A stretch of DNA of 64,000 nt from Myotis daubentonii (GCF_963259705.1 NC_081844.1:43651341-43715340), one strand, 5' to 3'. Positions 46,652-58,862 are shown, counted from the first letter of the stretch. The notes: a model not told the origin generated them from the sequence alone. Translations and numbers: made by a program.

Positions 46652-46768
46652 AATGAAAAGAAGATTGAGAATGCTTATAAAGCCCTGATTAAACAATTAG
46701 AAGGATGTAGGGATTTGGCATTTGAACCTATTTTTGGAAATTTAAGATGGAACAATATGATTGAAGAG
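46652..46768 (+). CDS. DDX60: DDX60-like, coding exon 4
   Basis: 117 bp, acceptor TTCCTTTTACAG, donor GAG|GTATTG, phase 0. It encodes residues 196-234, NEKKIENAYKALIKQLEGCR through LRWNNMIEE. The motif WNNMIEE leading into the next exon's A is shared with the DDX60 family. Confidence 0.9.
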
Positions 46769-47129
46769 GTATTGGAACTTATTTTAAAAATATTTTACTT
46801 GAATGAATTGTTTAGTTATAAAAAAGGTTCTCAAATACCTCGTAAACAGCTTCCCCTAATGTTTCCAAGATTCCTAATTTAATAATCTAACTCAATTTAA
46901 TCATGCCCCTTTCTGTCAATCTAGCAGAGTCAAGGCAATATTAGGGGGAATTTTGTTTTTATTTATTTTGGTGGTGGATAAGGGGTTGTGAGTCCTAGGA
47001 TTTTGTGGTTTTCTTTTATCTTCCAGTGACCTAGTATTTGGCTTTGTCCTCTTTTCCCCTTCACTACTTAATTGCTATAGGATGCTTCTTTCTTCCTTTT
47101 AGCTTTGTTGTCTCCCCAGAGCTATGTTG

Positions 47130-48430
47130 TTTTTGTGTTTGTTTGTTTAACGTGTTCAGACTTTTTATTTCACGGTGATTGACAGACACAGACTGGAGGT
47201 GTTAGTAATGGGACATATGGGGGCTCCCTTCAGCCAGTGGTCTCGACAACCCATCTTGGCTGCGGGAGTTGGAGCTGCTACCCAACTATACGAGGTGCAG
47301 GAGAAGATGGGCTGGTTGGGATGAGACACGATGTTGCAGTTTAAGGCGTTTCTGGCTTCGCAGCCATCTCTGCCGTCCCTGCACCCTCTCCTGGGCCTCG
47401 GTCCAGCACCCACCGCCCCGGGTCATTCTCGAACAAGGACGCCCACCCCTGCCACCAGGACTGGAGAGGGTTTGCCATGTGGTGTCCTCAGATGCTCTTG
47501 GACACGATGAGCCCACCCCCCAGACGTCAAGTAAAATCAATGCACTGAAAATTCTGGTTGGTGGTCAGGCCTGGAGGCTGGCTGCCCAGGCAAGCAGGCA
47601 ATGGACTCCAACCGCACCACACTGGCCCACTCCCTCCCAGGGTGTCGGGAAGGGACACAGCCACGTCCCAGGTGGCTGGGTGGGTGGGCAGGGCCAGCTG
47701 AGGGTAGGGCCCCGGACAATCCTGGGGCTGGCGGACACAGCCAGAGCAGGGATGCCAGTGGCCCCAGCAGGAACGTCATCTCTAAGTCACAGTGTTGGCC
47801 CAGGAGGGGCCGCCAGGCTCCAGGCCAGTCCTGGTGAGGCGGGCCCCTCCCAGCGGGACGAGGACCAGCTCAGGGGGAGGCCTGGGAAGGCCCCCTCCAC
47901 CGGGCAGCAGCTCCTCGCTCTGGGGACACAGACTGGTCGGGTGGAGCTCGGTGTGTGTGTGTGTGTGTGGGGGGGGGGGGGGTCTGCCGACAAGCAGGGA
48001 AGCCCAGCGGGAGGAGCCGGGAGCCTGCCTTCCGTTCCCCAGGCGCCCTGGCCTGCAGCCTGCGGTTGGTGTTGACAGGCTGGGAGCCCAGGTCGCAGGT
48101 CAGCTGCAGGCGGCGCCCACAGTGGCCAGCGCGAGGGCTCCCTGCATGGCCCCGGGGCCGGGCTCAGCTCCAAGTGGTCGCTCTGCAGCGCCGTCTCGCT
48201 CCCGTCACAGCATGGAGGTACTCGATGTCGGTCCGTCCATCAAAGGCCAGTGCGTCCAGGTCCCCTGCTGACTGCTCTGTTAGCCCCGTCTCCCAGTGCG
48301 GCCCCGAGAAGCCCCGGGCACAGGCACACGTAGGAGGCCTCCCGGGGCGGCAGGAGGCCTGGTTGAGGCAGGGGGCCCGAGGCTTGGGTGCGGGGGCGAT
48401 CTGCCGAGAACCCAGAGCTGTGCTTTCAGA
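47130..48430 (-). pseudogene. AGRN: agrin (AGRN) processed pseudogene
   Basis: A GC-rich island inside AT-rich intron 4 that reads on the minus strand as the C-terminal part of agrin. Around 48,300-48,375 there is an EGF-like remnant (PCLNQASC, then [20 protein letters not shown]). Around 48,165-48,255 the start of the last laminin-G domain reads [16 protein letters not shown], then after a one-base frameshift [26 protein letters not shown] follows near 48,085-48,120. Further 3' the match fades into what would be 3' UTR, ending with an AATAAA signal (47,164-47,169, minus strand) and a degenerate T-rich tract that may be the old poly-A tail. No introns interrupt it, including at the agrin Z splice site, where no insert is present. 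It is disabled by frameshifts and deletions. Agrin is a secreted/basal-lamina proteoglycan that organises synapses; this copy cannot make it. Confidence 0.8.
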
Positions 48431-48899
48431 AGATTGTTCCTTTAAGTCATTCCTATTCTGTAAGTAGTTCCTATCTTTTTAGGTTATATTGGCCCAGTCT
48501 GTCTTTTTAAATCGTGTGCCTGGCCCTTCTATATGCCATCTGGTGCTGTAAGTTGTGCATACCAGTCATTTGAAATTTGTCTTCTGTAATTTGTGTTCTG
48601 TGCCAGCTGGTTACCATTTATTGTATTTTCAGACTGGGGTAGATTTAATGCTGGTGGTTCTCCCAATTCACTTTTCACTAATGTTTCTCCTTTATGTTTT
48701 CTGCACTTTTGGTCAGTCTCTCTTTGGTCACTACAATACAAAGCCTTGATTTGAGGCAAGTGGGGCTCAGGAGTGGGAGGGATTGTAGAGCTGGAATCTG
48801 TTAATGGTTCCCTAATACAGTTATTTTGTAGTATCATTAGTCTGTCTTCGTAATTCTGAGGGGATGACTTTAGGAAGAATATTTATAGATATAAATGTT
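48431..48899. other. intron 4, unidentified segment with a 102-codon minus frame
   Basis: A minus-strand frame is open from 48,837 to 48,529. It shows no transmembrane segment, signal peptide or domain that I know. It may be part of the same L1-related insertion as the next feature. Confidence 0.3.
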
Positions 48900-49117
48900 T
48901 AATATTTTTTAGGAAGTTGATTACTATAGACTCATTGTTTTTAGCTACATGGAAATCGCACAAAACTATATATCTATGTGTGTATGATAGGATTTTAGGA
49001 AAATGTGGTGAAGGCCTGGGGAGTGGGGTGGAGGGAGAAATGGAGGGGGGAGAGGACATCTTTAATGCTCTCAACAATAAAGACAAATAAAAAATAAAAA
49101 AAATAAAAAAAATTTCC
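48900..49117 (+). mobile_element. L1 3' end with A-rich tail
   Basis: GGGGAGAGGACATCTTTAAT and CTCTCAACAATAAAGACAAA followed by AT-rich poly-A fit the 3' terminus of a bat L1. The upstream boundary is unclear. Confidence 0.5.
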
Positions 49118-50094
49118 TGTTTGTAATACAATGCCTCATATTGGAATATGGGGAGACTTAAATTTCATTAATAGAAGTGTATCTAGATTTCAGTGTGTCA
49201 TAATGTTATTTCTCTGAAAACCTTTCATACTCATTATACCATTTTTACACATAGTTTTTCCACTTAGAGGTAGAAAGTCACATTTTAAAAAATATAGTCT
49301 TTCAATAGTGTTCTCTGTATTGTTATACAATTGAGACATATTACATATATCCTTTTTATTCACTTTCTAAATTAATGTTACTATTTACACGTTTTTTAGT
49401 TATAAAAAATTCTTCACAATTTTTATTTTTTACTGGATGCATAATATTTCCCTAATGCTAAACTTTTAAATTGTTTGAAAATTGGCTTTTACAAATAACT
49501 TCATAGTGAACATCTTGGTACATAAATCTTGGTACACATTTTGTATTATTTACCCAACCTAGATTTAGAACTTGAATGGCCAATAAAAAAGTTTCACCAT
49601 ATTTAATGATAATCATAACTATTGCCAAATAGCTTTGCAGTAATTCTGTACCTATTTATATTATCATTAGCAAACTATGAGAAACTATGATAGAAATGGC
49701 ATCACATTTCAGTGCTATTATCACTAAAATATACTTTGCTAACTTGAAAGTAAAAATATGATATCTAATTGTTCTTTTTATTACTAAAGAGATTAAACAT
49801 TTTTTCTTTTATTATATTTGTGTTTCTTTTGTGCATTATCTGCTCATGTCTTATTAAAGGTTTAGATATTTTCTTACTGATTTATAGGCACTCTTTACAC
49901 ATTTAAATGTTTAAGGATTTCACTGAAATATTTGTTGGATTTTCTCATTAAAATGTTTATAATTTTTAATAGAAATATTTATAGTTTCATGTGGTCAAAT
50001 CTATCCTTTTCTGTATGATTTCTTCTAGTAAGATCACTTATGAATAAACATTTTTGTAGGTACCATGACATTTTACAGTTTCCTTCTGTGACAG
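49118..50094. other. AT-rich part of intron 4
   Basis: No repeat or exon recognised before the acceptor at 50,093-50,094. Parts look like an old LINE. Confidence 0.35.
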
Positions 50095-50256
50095 GCATCT
50101 GAAATAATTTATCTGCTTAAGCAACTCTGGCCAGAAGGATCTGACATTCGGCGTGTTCTTTGTGTTACTTCATGCTCCTTGACTCTGAGAATGTACCATG
50201 ACTTTTTAGAAAACAGAAAGAAGACCACCTCTGCTCAGGAAACTAACATCCAACAG
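50095..50256 (+). CDS. DDX60: DDX60-like, coding exon 5
   Basis: 162 bp, acceptor TTCTGTGACAG, donor CAG|GTGTGA, phase 0. It encodes residues 235-288, including LWPEGSDIRRVLCVTSCSLT and ending TNIQQ. The LWPEGSDIRRV and VTSCSL blocks are characteristic of DDX60/DDX60L. Confidence 0.95.
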
Positions 50257-51102
50257 GTGTGATTGTTATTACTTTACTGTGAAACACCATTGCTCTCAAC
50301 TTTTGAAATTTTATTGATTTCCATCTACCATTTCTTCCATTTGGTATTCATTTATTTCCCTAATTTATTTGTATACAAATTGTTTATATAAACAAATCTA
50401 GATTTTGTTTATTAAAAAACACGCATTGTGCCACTGTAAGATTTAGTGTTTTACTAAGCAGATGTTTCCCTCATTACATATTTAATCAAATTTGTCCAAC
50501 CATCCAGAGGAAGGGAAAATGAAAAAGGAAATTAGTACTTGGTGAGAGCTTACAATCTTGCAGTGTTCTGGGCACTTTATATGCCTGAATGTCATTATAT
50601 CCTCACAGTAGCCTTTCAAGGGAGGTACTATGATCCCTTTTCACATATGAGAACACTGAGGTTCAGATATTGCAGGTAACATTCCTTAAACCAAAGGTAT
50701 TAAAGAGCAGTGTGGATTGACCCTGGGTCTGTCTTGTTCAAGTTCCATGATACCAAACTGTATTTTGAAAGAATATCTTAGTGCCATCCTCGCTGGAGAG
50801 ACACTAAAAATCTTAACCTTTTGATGGTTGATAGAGTTCATTAAGAATATGTTGACCAGTATAGGTTTGCTCTCAACTAAATAGTTATCCCTATATATTT
50901 GTGCACACATACATATGCACACATTTGTACACATACTATTTTGTAAACAGTTTTGAGTGCTGGGGGATTATTGGTTAAGTATTCTTATTAAAGAAACATG
51001 AAGTTTGTGTCTCTCTTCTACAATTTTAGAAATGAGCAGTGCTTATTATCTTTAACCTAGCATCCTTTATATAATATTTGGCTTTTCGATATCTGCTTGA
51101 AT

Positions 51103-51487
51103 ACAGGGTGGGGCAAAAGTAGTTCTACAGTTATTAGCATGGAAAATATAACAGTAAATAATACAATAATTAATGAATAATAATACAAGCATAATCGTTG
51201 CCCTGGCTGGATGGCTCCGTTGGTTGGAGTGTCATCACATACATCAAAAGGTGGTGGGTTTGATTCCCGGTCAGGGCACATACCTAGGTTGTGGGTTTGA
51301 TCCCCCATGAAGGGGGAGGGGCATCCTGAGGCAACTGATTGATGTTTCTCTCTCTTTCTCTCCTTTCCTCTCTCTCTAAAAATCAATAAAAAAATATCCT
51401 TGGGTGAGGATTAGAAAAAAAAAAAGAAAAAGAAACTCTGTGTTTTGCTTAACTCACAACTATAAACCTACTTTTGCCCCACTTATA
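51103..51487. mobile_element. mariner-type miniature element split by a Ves SINE
   Basis: Left end TACAGGGTGGGGCAAAAGTA continues into GTTCTACAGTT. The right end AACTATAAACCTACTTTTGCCCCAC is its imperfect complement; TA flanks the left end. The 160-170 bp of mariner sequence carries no transposase. Confidence 0.75.
51196..51420 (+). mobile_element. Ves-family SINE
   Basis: Head GTTGCCCTGGCTGGATGGCT and tail ATATCCTTGGGTGAGGATTA. It is inserted inside the mariner-type element and so is younger than it. Confidence 0.9.
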
Positions 51488-51803
51488 TGTTCTTAGTAAA
51501 ATATTTGTACATGATTAGGCCGGCCATTTTAAATTGTTATCAGAAAAACGATACTAAACCAAATGTATCTCTCTGGAATTTCTACCTTTAGACCCTATTT
51601 TGCCCTTTGGAGATACTCTGAAACAAGTCTTAGTTTTGTAAATTTGGAGATGGCTTTTAGGTCTTTGTCCTATCATGTTAAATATGTCCACTTAATCCTT
51701 TTTCTAATTCGATAAGTGTTTTAGAAATGTCCTGGTTTCCTCACTCTAGTAATTTTCAATGTAACTTTTAAAATGTGATGTGTTAGACAGACTAGAGCAT
51801 TTT

Positions 51804-52012
51804 TTAAAAATATATTTTGATTGATTTCAGAGAGGAAGGGAGAGGGAGAGAGAGATAGAAACATCAATGATGAGAGAGAATCATTGATTGGCTGCCTCCT
51901 GCACGCCCCCTTTTGGGGATCGAGCCTGCAACCATGGCATGTGTCCTTGACCGGAATTGAACCTGGGACCCTTCAGTACTCTATCCACTGAGCAAAACAA
52001 GCTAGGGCCAGA
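51804..52012 (-). mobile_element. Ves SINE
   Basis: Reverse copy. TATTTTGATTGATTTCAGAG on the left and ACTGAGCAAAACAAGCTAGG on the right. A short deletion is present near the B box. Confidence 0.85.
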
Positions 52013-52312
52013 CTAGAGCATTTAATGTGTGGTTCTGTCAGTGCTGAGTCTTGCAGGATCATTACTTCATTAGCTGTTTGGTCATTTCGCGTAAAGGTTG
52101 GCTTAACTGAGAATACTAAAAAATGCTTTATGCAAACTGCTATTGAACTGGCAGTTCCCTGTCACCCTTACCTCACATCTGTATAAACTCAGCCAAGTTT
52201 ATGTGTGAAGAAAAGAACTTTCTCAAAAATGAATGTGGCTAGCTACTGCTGTGTTGCCGTATGTGTCTCTCACAGCCACTGTGTGCTGGCTTACCTTCTT
52301 TGTTTTATGCAG

Positions 52313-52471
52313 GTGAAAGGTGATTGCTTAAGCCTGCAATGGATGGAAGATCTGTGTAAGCTGCATTGTCTCAGTGTGGTTTTTCTACTCCATTTACCTC
52401 TTTCTCAAAGAGCTTGTACCAGAGTCATCACTTCCGATTGGATTGAGGACATTCAGACTTTCCTAAAAATG
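52313..52471 (+). CDS. DDX60: DDX60-like, coding exon 6
   Basis: 159 bp, acceptor TTTTATGCAG, donor ATG|GTAAAT, phase 0. It encodes residues 289-341: VKGDCLSLQWMEDLCKLHCL, then VVFLLHLPLSQRACTRVITS. The FLLHLPLSQRAC block is strongly shared with human DDX60 from memory. Confidence 0.95.
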
Positions 52472-53487
52472 GTAAATATGTTCTTTGTTAATTTCTTATT
52501 TACTTTTTGTTTCAACTGTTTCATCTATATAGAACCACAATCACCTGCAAAAATAGACTTGTATGAGAACAATGTCAGCCCGTTGGGGACTTTAAAAGTC
52601 AAATGGCCTAAATCAAATCACTTCCTAATTCCAACTACTCTCTGGTAGTAATAATAGACAACATTCTGTATAGTGAGTCTAAGGAAAAAATCTATTTTCC
52701 TTCTTTTAATCTCTGTCAAGATTAGTTTTTTGTGTGTGTTATCAACTATAAAGGATTGGTGACCGCTGTGTTCTGCTCTTGACAGGAATTGAATAAGTAA
52801 ATGTAATAGTGTATTATTTTTGTCTATTATGGAGGATAGTTATAGAAAATGTGTAGACTTTAAGAAAATAGAAAGCAAAAACAACAGAAAAACCCACCAT
52901 TTAGTCAATTTTGGCAATTATTGACATTTTGGTTTATTTTTTTATTTTAAATGCCTAGATTTTTCTGTTATTTGTTATTGTTTCTAACATTGGAAATCTA
53001 TATATTTTTTTCATACATTTTTTCTGTTTTCTTTCACATTCTTAGCATCATTTTTTAAATGGCTACCAGTTATTTTTTAATGGATGTACCACATTTTACT
53101 TACCCACTTCTCTATTATGGGATATTAGGAGGGTTTAAATTATTGTATTATAGATGCTGCTATTCTCTAGGTTATTTAAGTATAAGCCTTTCCCTTTAAT
53201 TTGGAGGTATTGACTTAGACTGATATCCAGCAATGAGATTAGTGGATCAATTGATGGCTTTAAAACAATGATTTTGATACTATATCCCAATTAGTTAGGA
53301 GGCCAGTCCATACATATTTATCTAATGCACATGAATTGTGTGAATCACTGGGACTACAGTGAGAAAAAAATGAGACAACCCTTACTCCTTCCACCCCACC
53401 ACCTTCATAGAGTTACATTTTGCAGCTAAGACAGATCTTGAATTTTTTAAATTACTATGAAAGAGGGACTATAGGATGGTTTAGAAC
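52472..53487. other. intron 6, first part
   Basis: AT-rich, no repeat end or exon recognised. Confidence 0.35.
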
Positions 53488-53690
53488 AGGGGTCCTCAAA
53501 CTTTTTAAACAGGAGGCCAGTTCACTGTCCCTCAGACCGTCGGAGGGCCAGACTATAGTCTAAAAAAAACCTATGAACAAATTCCTATGCACACTGCGCA
53601 TATCTTATTCTGAAGTAAAAAAACAAAACGGGGACAAATACAATATTTGTATTTGCATGTGGCCCGCGGGCTGTAGTTTGAGGACCCCTG
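53488..53690. mobile_element. hAT miniature element, CAGGGGTCCTCAAACT family
   Basis: Ends CAGGGGTCCTCAAAC and GTTTGAGGACCCCTG with a perfect GTTTAGAA duplication. It is a close relative of the copy at 26,150. Confidence 0.92.
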
Positions 53691-54515
53691 GTTTAGAATA
53701 TGATAACAGAAGAACTCTACTCAGTCTGAAAAGGATGGCTTCTCTTAAGAAATGAAGAGAAGTAACCCAAGTCTTAAAGGATGAGTAGGAGTTAGCAAGT
53801 TGAAGAGAGGATGAAAACTGGATTCCAGATGATAAAACAGCATGCATGATTACCCTGAGGATGGCATGACCAAGAAACTGAACTTCATGAAGTGTAACTG
53901 GAATAGAAAGACTATGGGAAAGCTAAAGAGTGGTTAAGAAATAAATCATTTGGAAATCTGTAGATCCTGTTAAGGGAATGGAGATAAAACTTGGCTGTAA
54001 ACACAATGAGAACCAACTGATTGGTTGAATGTTAAGCAGATGAGTGGCACTTCCATTTTCAAAATTTTCTCTGGCTTGTAATGCAGAGATAACATTGTAG
54101 AGGCACAACATTGGATTTGGGGACACCAGGTCAATGACTCTTACCTTAGTTCATATAACTGTCGATAATGTTAGGGACTAAGGAAGTGGAAAAAAAGGAT
54201 GAAAAACAACAGGCAAATTCAAGAGTTAAGTTTTGGAATAGACAAGTTTAGTGATTGAGTGTGGGACATGTGGAAAAGGGAGGAGTCAAGTGACTCTAAT
54301 TCTCTAGATTGAGCATTTGGCAGGTGGGTGACGCTATTGTACTATACGAAGGACACTCCAGAGGAAGATCCTGAGTTCAGTTTTGGAAATACTGAGTTTA
54401 AGGTGCCAATGAAATATCCAAATAGATCTATTGATATCAATTAATGCTATCTTGTGGATGAAATTATTTTGGGAGAGAGATATGATAAGAGAGCCTAGGT
54501 CAGAGACCTGAGATA
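53691..54515. other. intron 6, old interspersed repeat
   Basis: Purine-rich sequence with GGCACTTCCATTTTC and TTTCTCTGGC blocks. It resembles the old repeat at 8,590-9,130 and 26,080-26,870. Family not named. Confidence 0.35.
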
Positions 54516-54730
54516 TCTATACTAATAAAAGCCTATGTGGTCATCACGCCCTCACGCAGTGACGCCTTCACGCCGCAATGAGCGATCACCAGGAGGCTGT
54601 GTTTGCAGTGGGCGCATGTGGGTGGGCAAGGCCTGCGTCTTGGAGTTCGATTGTGGGGCTCCTGCATTGTGAGAGGGCACAGGCTCCCCCCCACCCCCGA
54701 GTGCACAAATTTCATGCACCGGGCCTCTAG
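54516..54730 (+). mobile_element. short non-autonomous Helitron
   Basis: It starts TCTATACTAATAAAAGCCTA and ends GTGCACAAATTTCATGCACC then GGGCCTCTAG. At 215 bp it is the shortest intact copy here. Confidence 0.92.
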
Positions 54731-55117
54731 TTCTAATAATAAATAGTTAAGAAAAGGTTGAGATACTGACAAAGATACTGAGAAAAAGCTGCTTAGATGA
54801 ATAGGAAGGAAACCTAGGAGAATGGATTGTTCTGAATGTCAGTGGAAATGTTGTAGAGAATTGTAGGAGGTTGAGAACTGAAATTAATACATTGGGTTAA
54901 ATGGCCTAGAGCTTACTGTTGATCATAATTAAGAGACCTATTAATGGAGTGGTGGGAAGCACACTGTATGTTAAAATGAATTCAGCAGTGAGTGGAAGGG
55001 AGAAAATATAGGTGAAGAGTAATTTATATGTAAGAAGTTGAGAATAAGGACAGTGACATTAGATAAAGTTGGAGAGGAAAGTGGGCCAATTAAAAACACT
55101 TCTAAAATGGCAAAGAT

Positions 55118-55192
55118 TGCCCAGCCAGTGTTGCTCAGTGGTTGGGTGTCAATCCATGAACCAGGAGACCATGGTTCAATTCCCCGTCAGAC
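55118..55192 (+). mobile_element. Ves SINE head fragment
   Basis: Only the tRNA-like head (TGCCCAGCCAGTGTTGCTCA to AATTCCCCGTCAGA) is present, about 75 bp. Confidence 0.75.
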
Positions 55193-55261
55193 GATTTCCT
55201 CATTGTATGAACATCATAGAATGCACTTAATAAACCTAGATGGTAGCCTAACCACTGTGAT

Positions 55262-56045
55262 TGTATGACTATACTTTTTTATTACTTTTTTATAGTTGAC
55301 ACTATTGTAGATGCCACCCCCCCCCCATTTTACCCCCTTTGCCTACCTCCACCCAGGCCCCCCCTCCCTCTGGTCATCACCACACTGTTGTCTGTGTCCA
55401 TGCACTATGCATACATGTCCTCTGGTTAATCTCTTTACCCTCTTTCATCCAGTCCCCCACACACCCCTTCCCTATGACATCTGTCAGTCTGTTCCATGTA
55501 TCCATACCTCTGGTTCTATTTTATTTATGAGTTTATTTTGTTCATTAAATTCCACATATAAGTGAGATCATATGGCATTTATTTGTCTTTCTCTGACTGG
55601 CTTATTTTGCTTAGCATAATAATCTCCAGGTCTATCCATTCTGTCGCTAAAGGTAAGAGTCCTTTTTTATAGCTGCCTAGTATCCCATTGTGTAAATGTA
55701 CCATAGCTTTTTTTATCCACGCATCTACTAATGGGCACTGGGCTGTTTCCAGATCTTAGCTATTGTAAATATGCTGCTATGAACATAGGAGTGCATCTAT
55801 TCTTTCTGATTGGTGTTTCATAATTCTTAGGGTATATTCCCAGAAGTGTGTACTCTGGGTCAAAAGGCAGTTCCACTTTTAATTTTTTGAGGAAACTCCG
55901 CACTGCTTTCCACAGTGGCGGCACCAGTCTGAATTCCCAACAGTGCACCAGGTTTCCCTTTTCTCCACATCTTTGCCAGCACTTATTGGCTGTTGATTTA
56001 TTGATGGTAGCCATTCTGGAAGGTGTGAAGTGATATCTCATTGTA
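55262..56045 (-). mobile_element. L1 with ORF2 C-terminus, 5' truncated
   Basis: The minus-strand frame 56,041-55,760 reads as the ORF2 end: [20 protein letters not shown] and [30 protein letters not shown]. After a frame break, the adjoining DRMDRPGDY-like remnant (about 55,635) continues ORF2. The pyrimidine-rich stretch to 55,262 is the 3' UTR. It is inactive. Confidence 0.85.
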
Positions 56046-56621
56046 GTTTAAATGTGCTCCTCTCTGAGAACTGTACTTAGCAGTGCAGTCGGTTTGTTTA
56101 TACCAGCATCACCACAAACAACTGTCAACTCTGAAAGTTGATTTTCTTTTTGTAATCCAAGTACTGTATCTGAATTAGGCTTTGATTGCCCAGGCATTCA
56201 CTTCAAAGAAGCATCCACTGCAAGTGGCTATCTCTAATAAACACTTTGCAGGCCACAGAACTACATAAAATACCAGGGTGCCTGCTGCCAACCCTCACCC
56301 CCAGGCTTCTTTGTTTTAGAGATCTTGGTTGATTTCATAATGGGGATGCTTGTTTTTCCCCTCTCTCCATGCTTTAAACCCTTGCTCTTATGTTTTAAAC
56401 TCACCAGTCAAGTGTGGAGCAGAGAAGCCTCAGTTTTCCTCCTTGGAACTTAACTCTCCCAACACTAGTATTGACTGAGGGGATGACTAGGCTCTCACTT
56501 GCTGAGGTTGCTTCCTCATACACTTCCCTGGACTAAGTGTGGTCAGTGAAGACATTCTGTCTGTGTTAGGTGGGAACATAGCCCCAGATCATCAACCTGG
56601 TAGGTGGACATCAGTGTAGAC
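56046..56621. other. intron 6, nothing recognised
   Basis: More GC-balanced sequence with no exon signature. It may include another decayed retroelement. Confidence 0.3.
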
Positions 56622-56832
56622 CAGTGGTCAGCAAACTGCGGCTCTCCAGCCGCATACAGCTCTTTGCCCCCTTGAGTGTAGCTCTTCCACAAAATACCAA
56701 CTTCTGCGCATGGGCCACGAAGTTTCAATCGCGTTGTACATACGTGCCCGCACGTGGTATTTTGTGGAAGAGCCACACTCAAGGGGCCAAAGAGCCGCAT
56801 GTGGCTCACGAGCCGCAGTTTGCCGACCACTG
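56622..56832. mobile_element. palindromic hAT miniature element
   Basis: CAGTGGTCAGCAAACTGCGG and CCGCAGTTTGCCGACCACTG are inverted repeats. The flanks GTGTAGAC and GTGTAGAT match at 7 of 8. The asymmetric centre (CCACGAAGTTTCAATCGCG) is in the opposite orientation to the copies at 45,367 and 62,984. Confidence 0.88.
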
Positions 56833-57324
56833 GTGTAGATAAATGAGAATCTTTGAGTTTGAAGGATTCAGCATTTTCTAGGTCCCTGAACAATCAAATG
56901 CTCTTTATTTTTATGCTCTTTTGACCTGAAAGTAAAATTGGAAAACATTAAAACCTAAGTAAAGAACAGAGGCACTTTTGAAAGCAAAAATATTTCTAAA
57001 ACGTTGGGACTCTGTGTTCTTTCATATTGAAAGCATGGGAAAAAAAGGGGAGTAAGAGTTAAATATGGACTTCTCTGCTTCAGAATAAGGAACTACACTT
57101 AACTCATTTTATTTTGGTCAATTTAATTTTATGTTATACTTTGACTTTTACGGTATAAATTATTCATAACTACCCAGATTGAAAGGGTTTACACTAATAA
57201 GAATTGGAAAGAGCCCTGCCAATTTGCCTATCTGTTGGATTACAGACATTTTTAAGTCATGTTATAGCTTATTGCTAATATAGAAATTGTTAATAACTTG
57301 GTTTTTTTAATTTCCAATTTTCAG

Positions 57325-57466
57325 AGAAAGTGGTGTGAATATTTCATCCTAAATAATAGAAGCATTTTTGAATTTTGGAATCTGAATTTAATTCACCTTT
57401 GTGACTTAAGTGATGAGCTTTTGTTGAAGAATATTGCTTTTTACTATGAAAATGAAAATGTTCAAG
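57325..57466 (+). CDS. DDX60: DDX60-like, coding exon 7
   Basis: 142 bp, acceptor CCAATTTTCAG, donor CAAG|GTACTA, ends in phase 1. It encodes residues 342-388: RKWCEYFILNNRSIFEFWNL, then LLLKNIAFYYENENVQ. KWCEYFIL and LLKNIAFYYE are hallmark blocks of the family. Confidence 0.95.
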
Positions 57467-58384
57467 GTACTATCTTAGCATATTGTAATAATTATACTTT
57501 CATCCAGAGATAAACAATGTAAAAATTTAAAACTTCAAAAATAATTTCCCTGTATTTCCAATATATAACATAACAATCATTCTCCTTCCAATCTTTGTTT
57601 ATACATGTATATGTTTTATGTAGTTGCAGTTTAAGTGGGTATTGTATTTTAAAACTTCTTTTAACTTAATATTATTCCACAGATATTTTTTGAAAAAAGA
57701 TTGGTAATTTAAGTTTAATTTTTCATTTAAATAAATGCATAACTTTTCCCCATAATATTTACTCTGATTAATATCATCATTTACTATTAGATATTTAAGG
57801 AATATTTTTCAAAAGATAAAGCTGATTTATGCATTTGTAATATCTGATTTGTTTTTCTTTCTTTGACTTATTTTCTTAGAATAACTTTTCTGTTGCTTCT
57901 TAATAATAAAAATAAAACACATTCTAAGAGAACTACAGCTGGGCATTATTGAAGTTTCTTTGACCCCCTAGCATTTGGTTCTTTCATATTGCAAGCATTG
58001 AAATAAATTGGCTACATATAAGTTTAGCAATCCTCTATACATTTTCTGAAAAATCATAGTTTTTATTCAGTTTTATTGATTGTAATGTTATGTGTGACCT
58101 AACATTTTTATTACCTTAAATGATAACTAGGTATGCACCATCTGTTATTGTTAGTTAAGATAGTCATACCTTTAATACTTGTTATAAAATAGGACAAGAT
58201 AACATTTTAAATCTACAATATCATAGTCAATCTAGAGACCATTTTCATGTAGGTGCAGTGTAGAACCCACTGAAAATTTTACTGTTTGACAAGTATTTCA
58301 GAGATCTATGAATTTAATAAAAATGCATGTTTCTGCATATGTGTGAATGACTTTTAACAGTTAATATTTTAAACCATTATTTAG
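57467..58384. other. intron 7, nothing recognised
   Basis: AT-rich with no mobile element end that I can identify. Confidence 0.4.
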
Positions 58385-58540
58385 GCCTACATTTGAATTT
58401 GGGAAATGACATTATGAAAGATTATGAATATCTCTGGAATGCTGTATCAATGTTGGTCAGAAAGTTTGATGTTGGAAAGCCATTTCCTCTGAGAACAACA
58501 CAACTTAATTTTCTTAAAAAGGACCCAGTACCAATCAAAG
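58385..58540 (+). CDS. DDX60: DDX60-like, coding exon 8
   Basis: 156 bp, acceptor TTATTTAG, donor AAAG|GTAATA, phase 1 in and out. It encodes about residues 389-440: GLHLNLGNDIMKDYEYLWNA, FDVGKPFPLRTT, then KKDPVPIK. Confidence 0.95.
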
Positions 58541-58862
58541 GTAATAACACTCTAAGTTAATCTGAAATACATATAAAGCATCATTTCTCTGAAAATGTTT
58601 TGAAAGTACCACTACCTAAATGCTGCAAGTATAAACACTTTTCTGGCACTATGCAGTTTAATAATAAATTACCCTTGTTGTCATTTCATCAGGGTGATAT
58701 GCTATGATTATAGTTTAGAAATGTTATATGTTTTGCTTGTAACTAATGTTGTGATTTCAAAAAAAAAAAGCCAGACATAGGTTACTGCCATTTTCATTAA
58801 TTTGACAGTATATAGATCAAGTGATAATAATCTCTTATGGCCAACCATTGAGATACCAAACA

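Larger units (their letters stand above)
50257..52312. other. intron 5 contents
   Basis: 2.06 kb. A MIR remnant lies at 50,540-50,680 (CTCACAGTAGCCTTTCAAGG, GAGAACACTGAGGTTCAGAT). A mariner-type element split by a Ves, and a second Ves, follow. The remainder is unremarkable. Confidence 0.65.

Noticed and set aside
47269..48467. Long + strand frames (268, 159 and 170 codons)
   Set aside because: They are the antisense of the decayed agrin copy. The agrin-like reading is on the minus strand.
52205..52648. 147-codon continuous frame taken as one exon
   Set aside because: Only 52,313-52,471 is the exon. The ends of the frame are intronic read-through beyond good splice sites.
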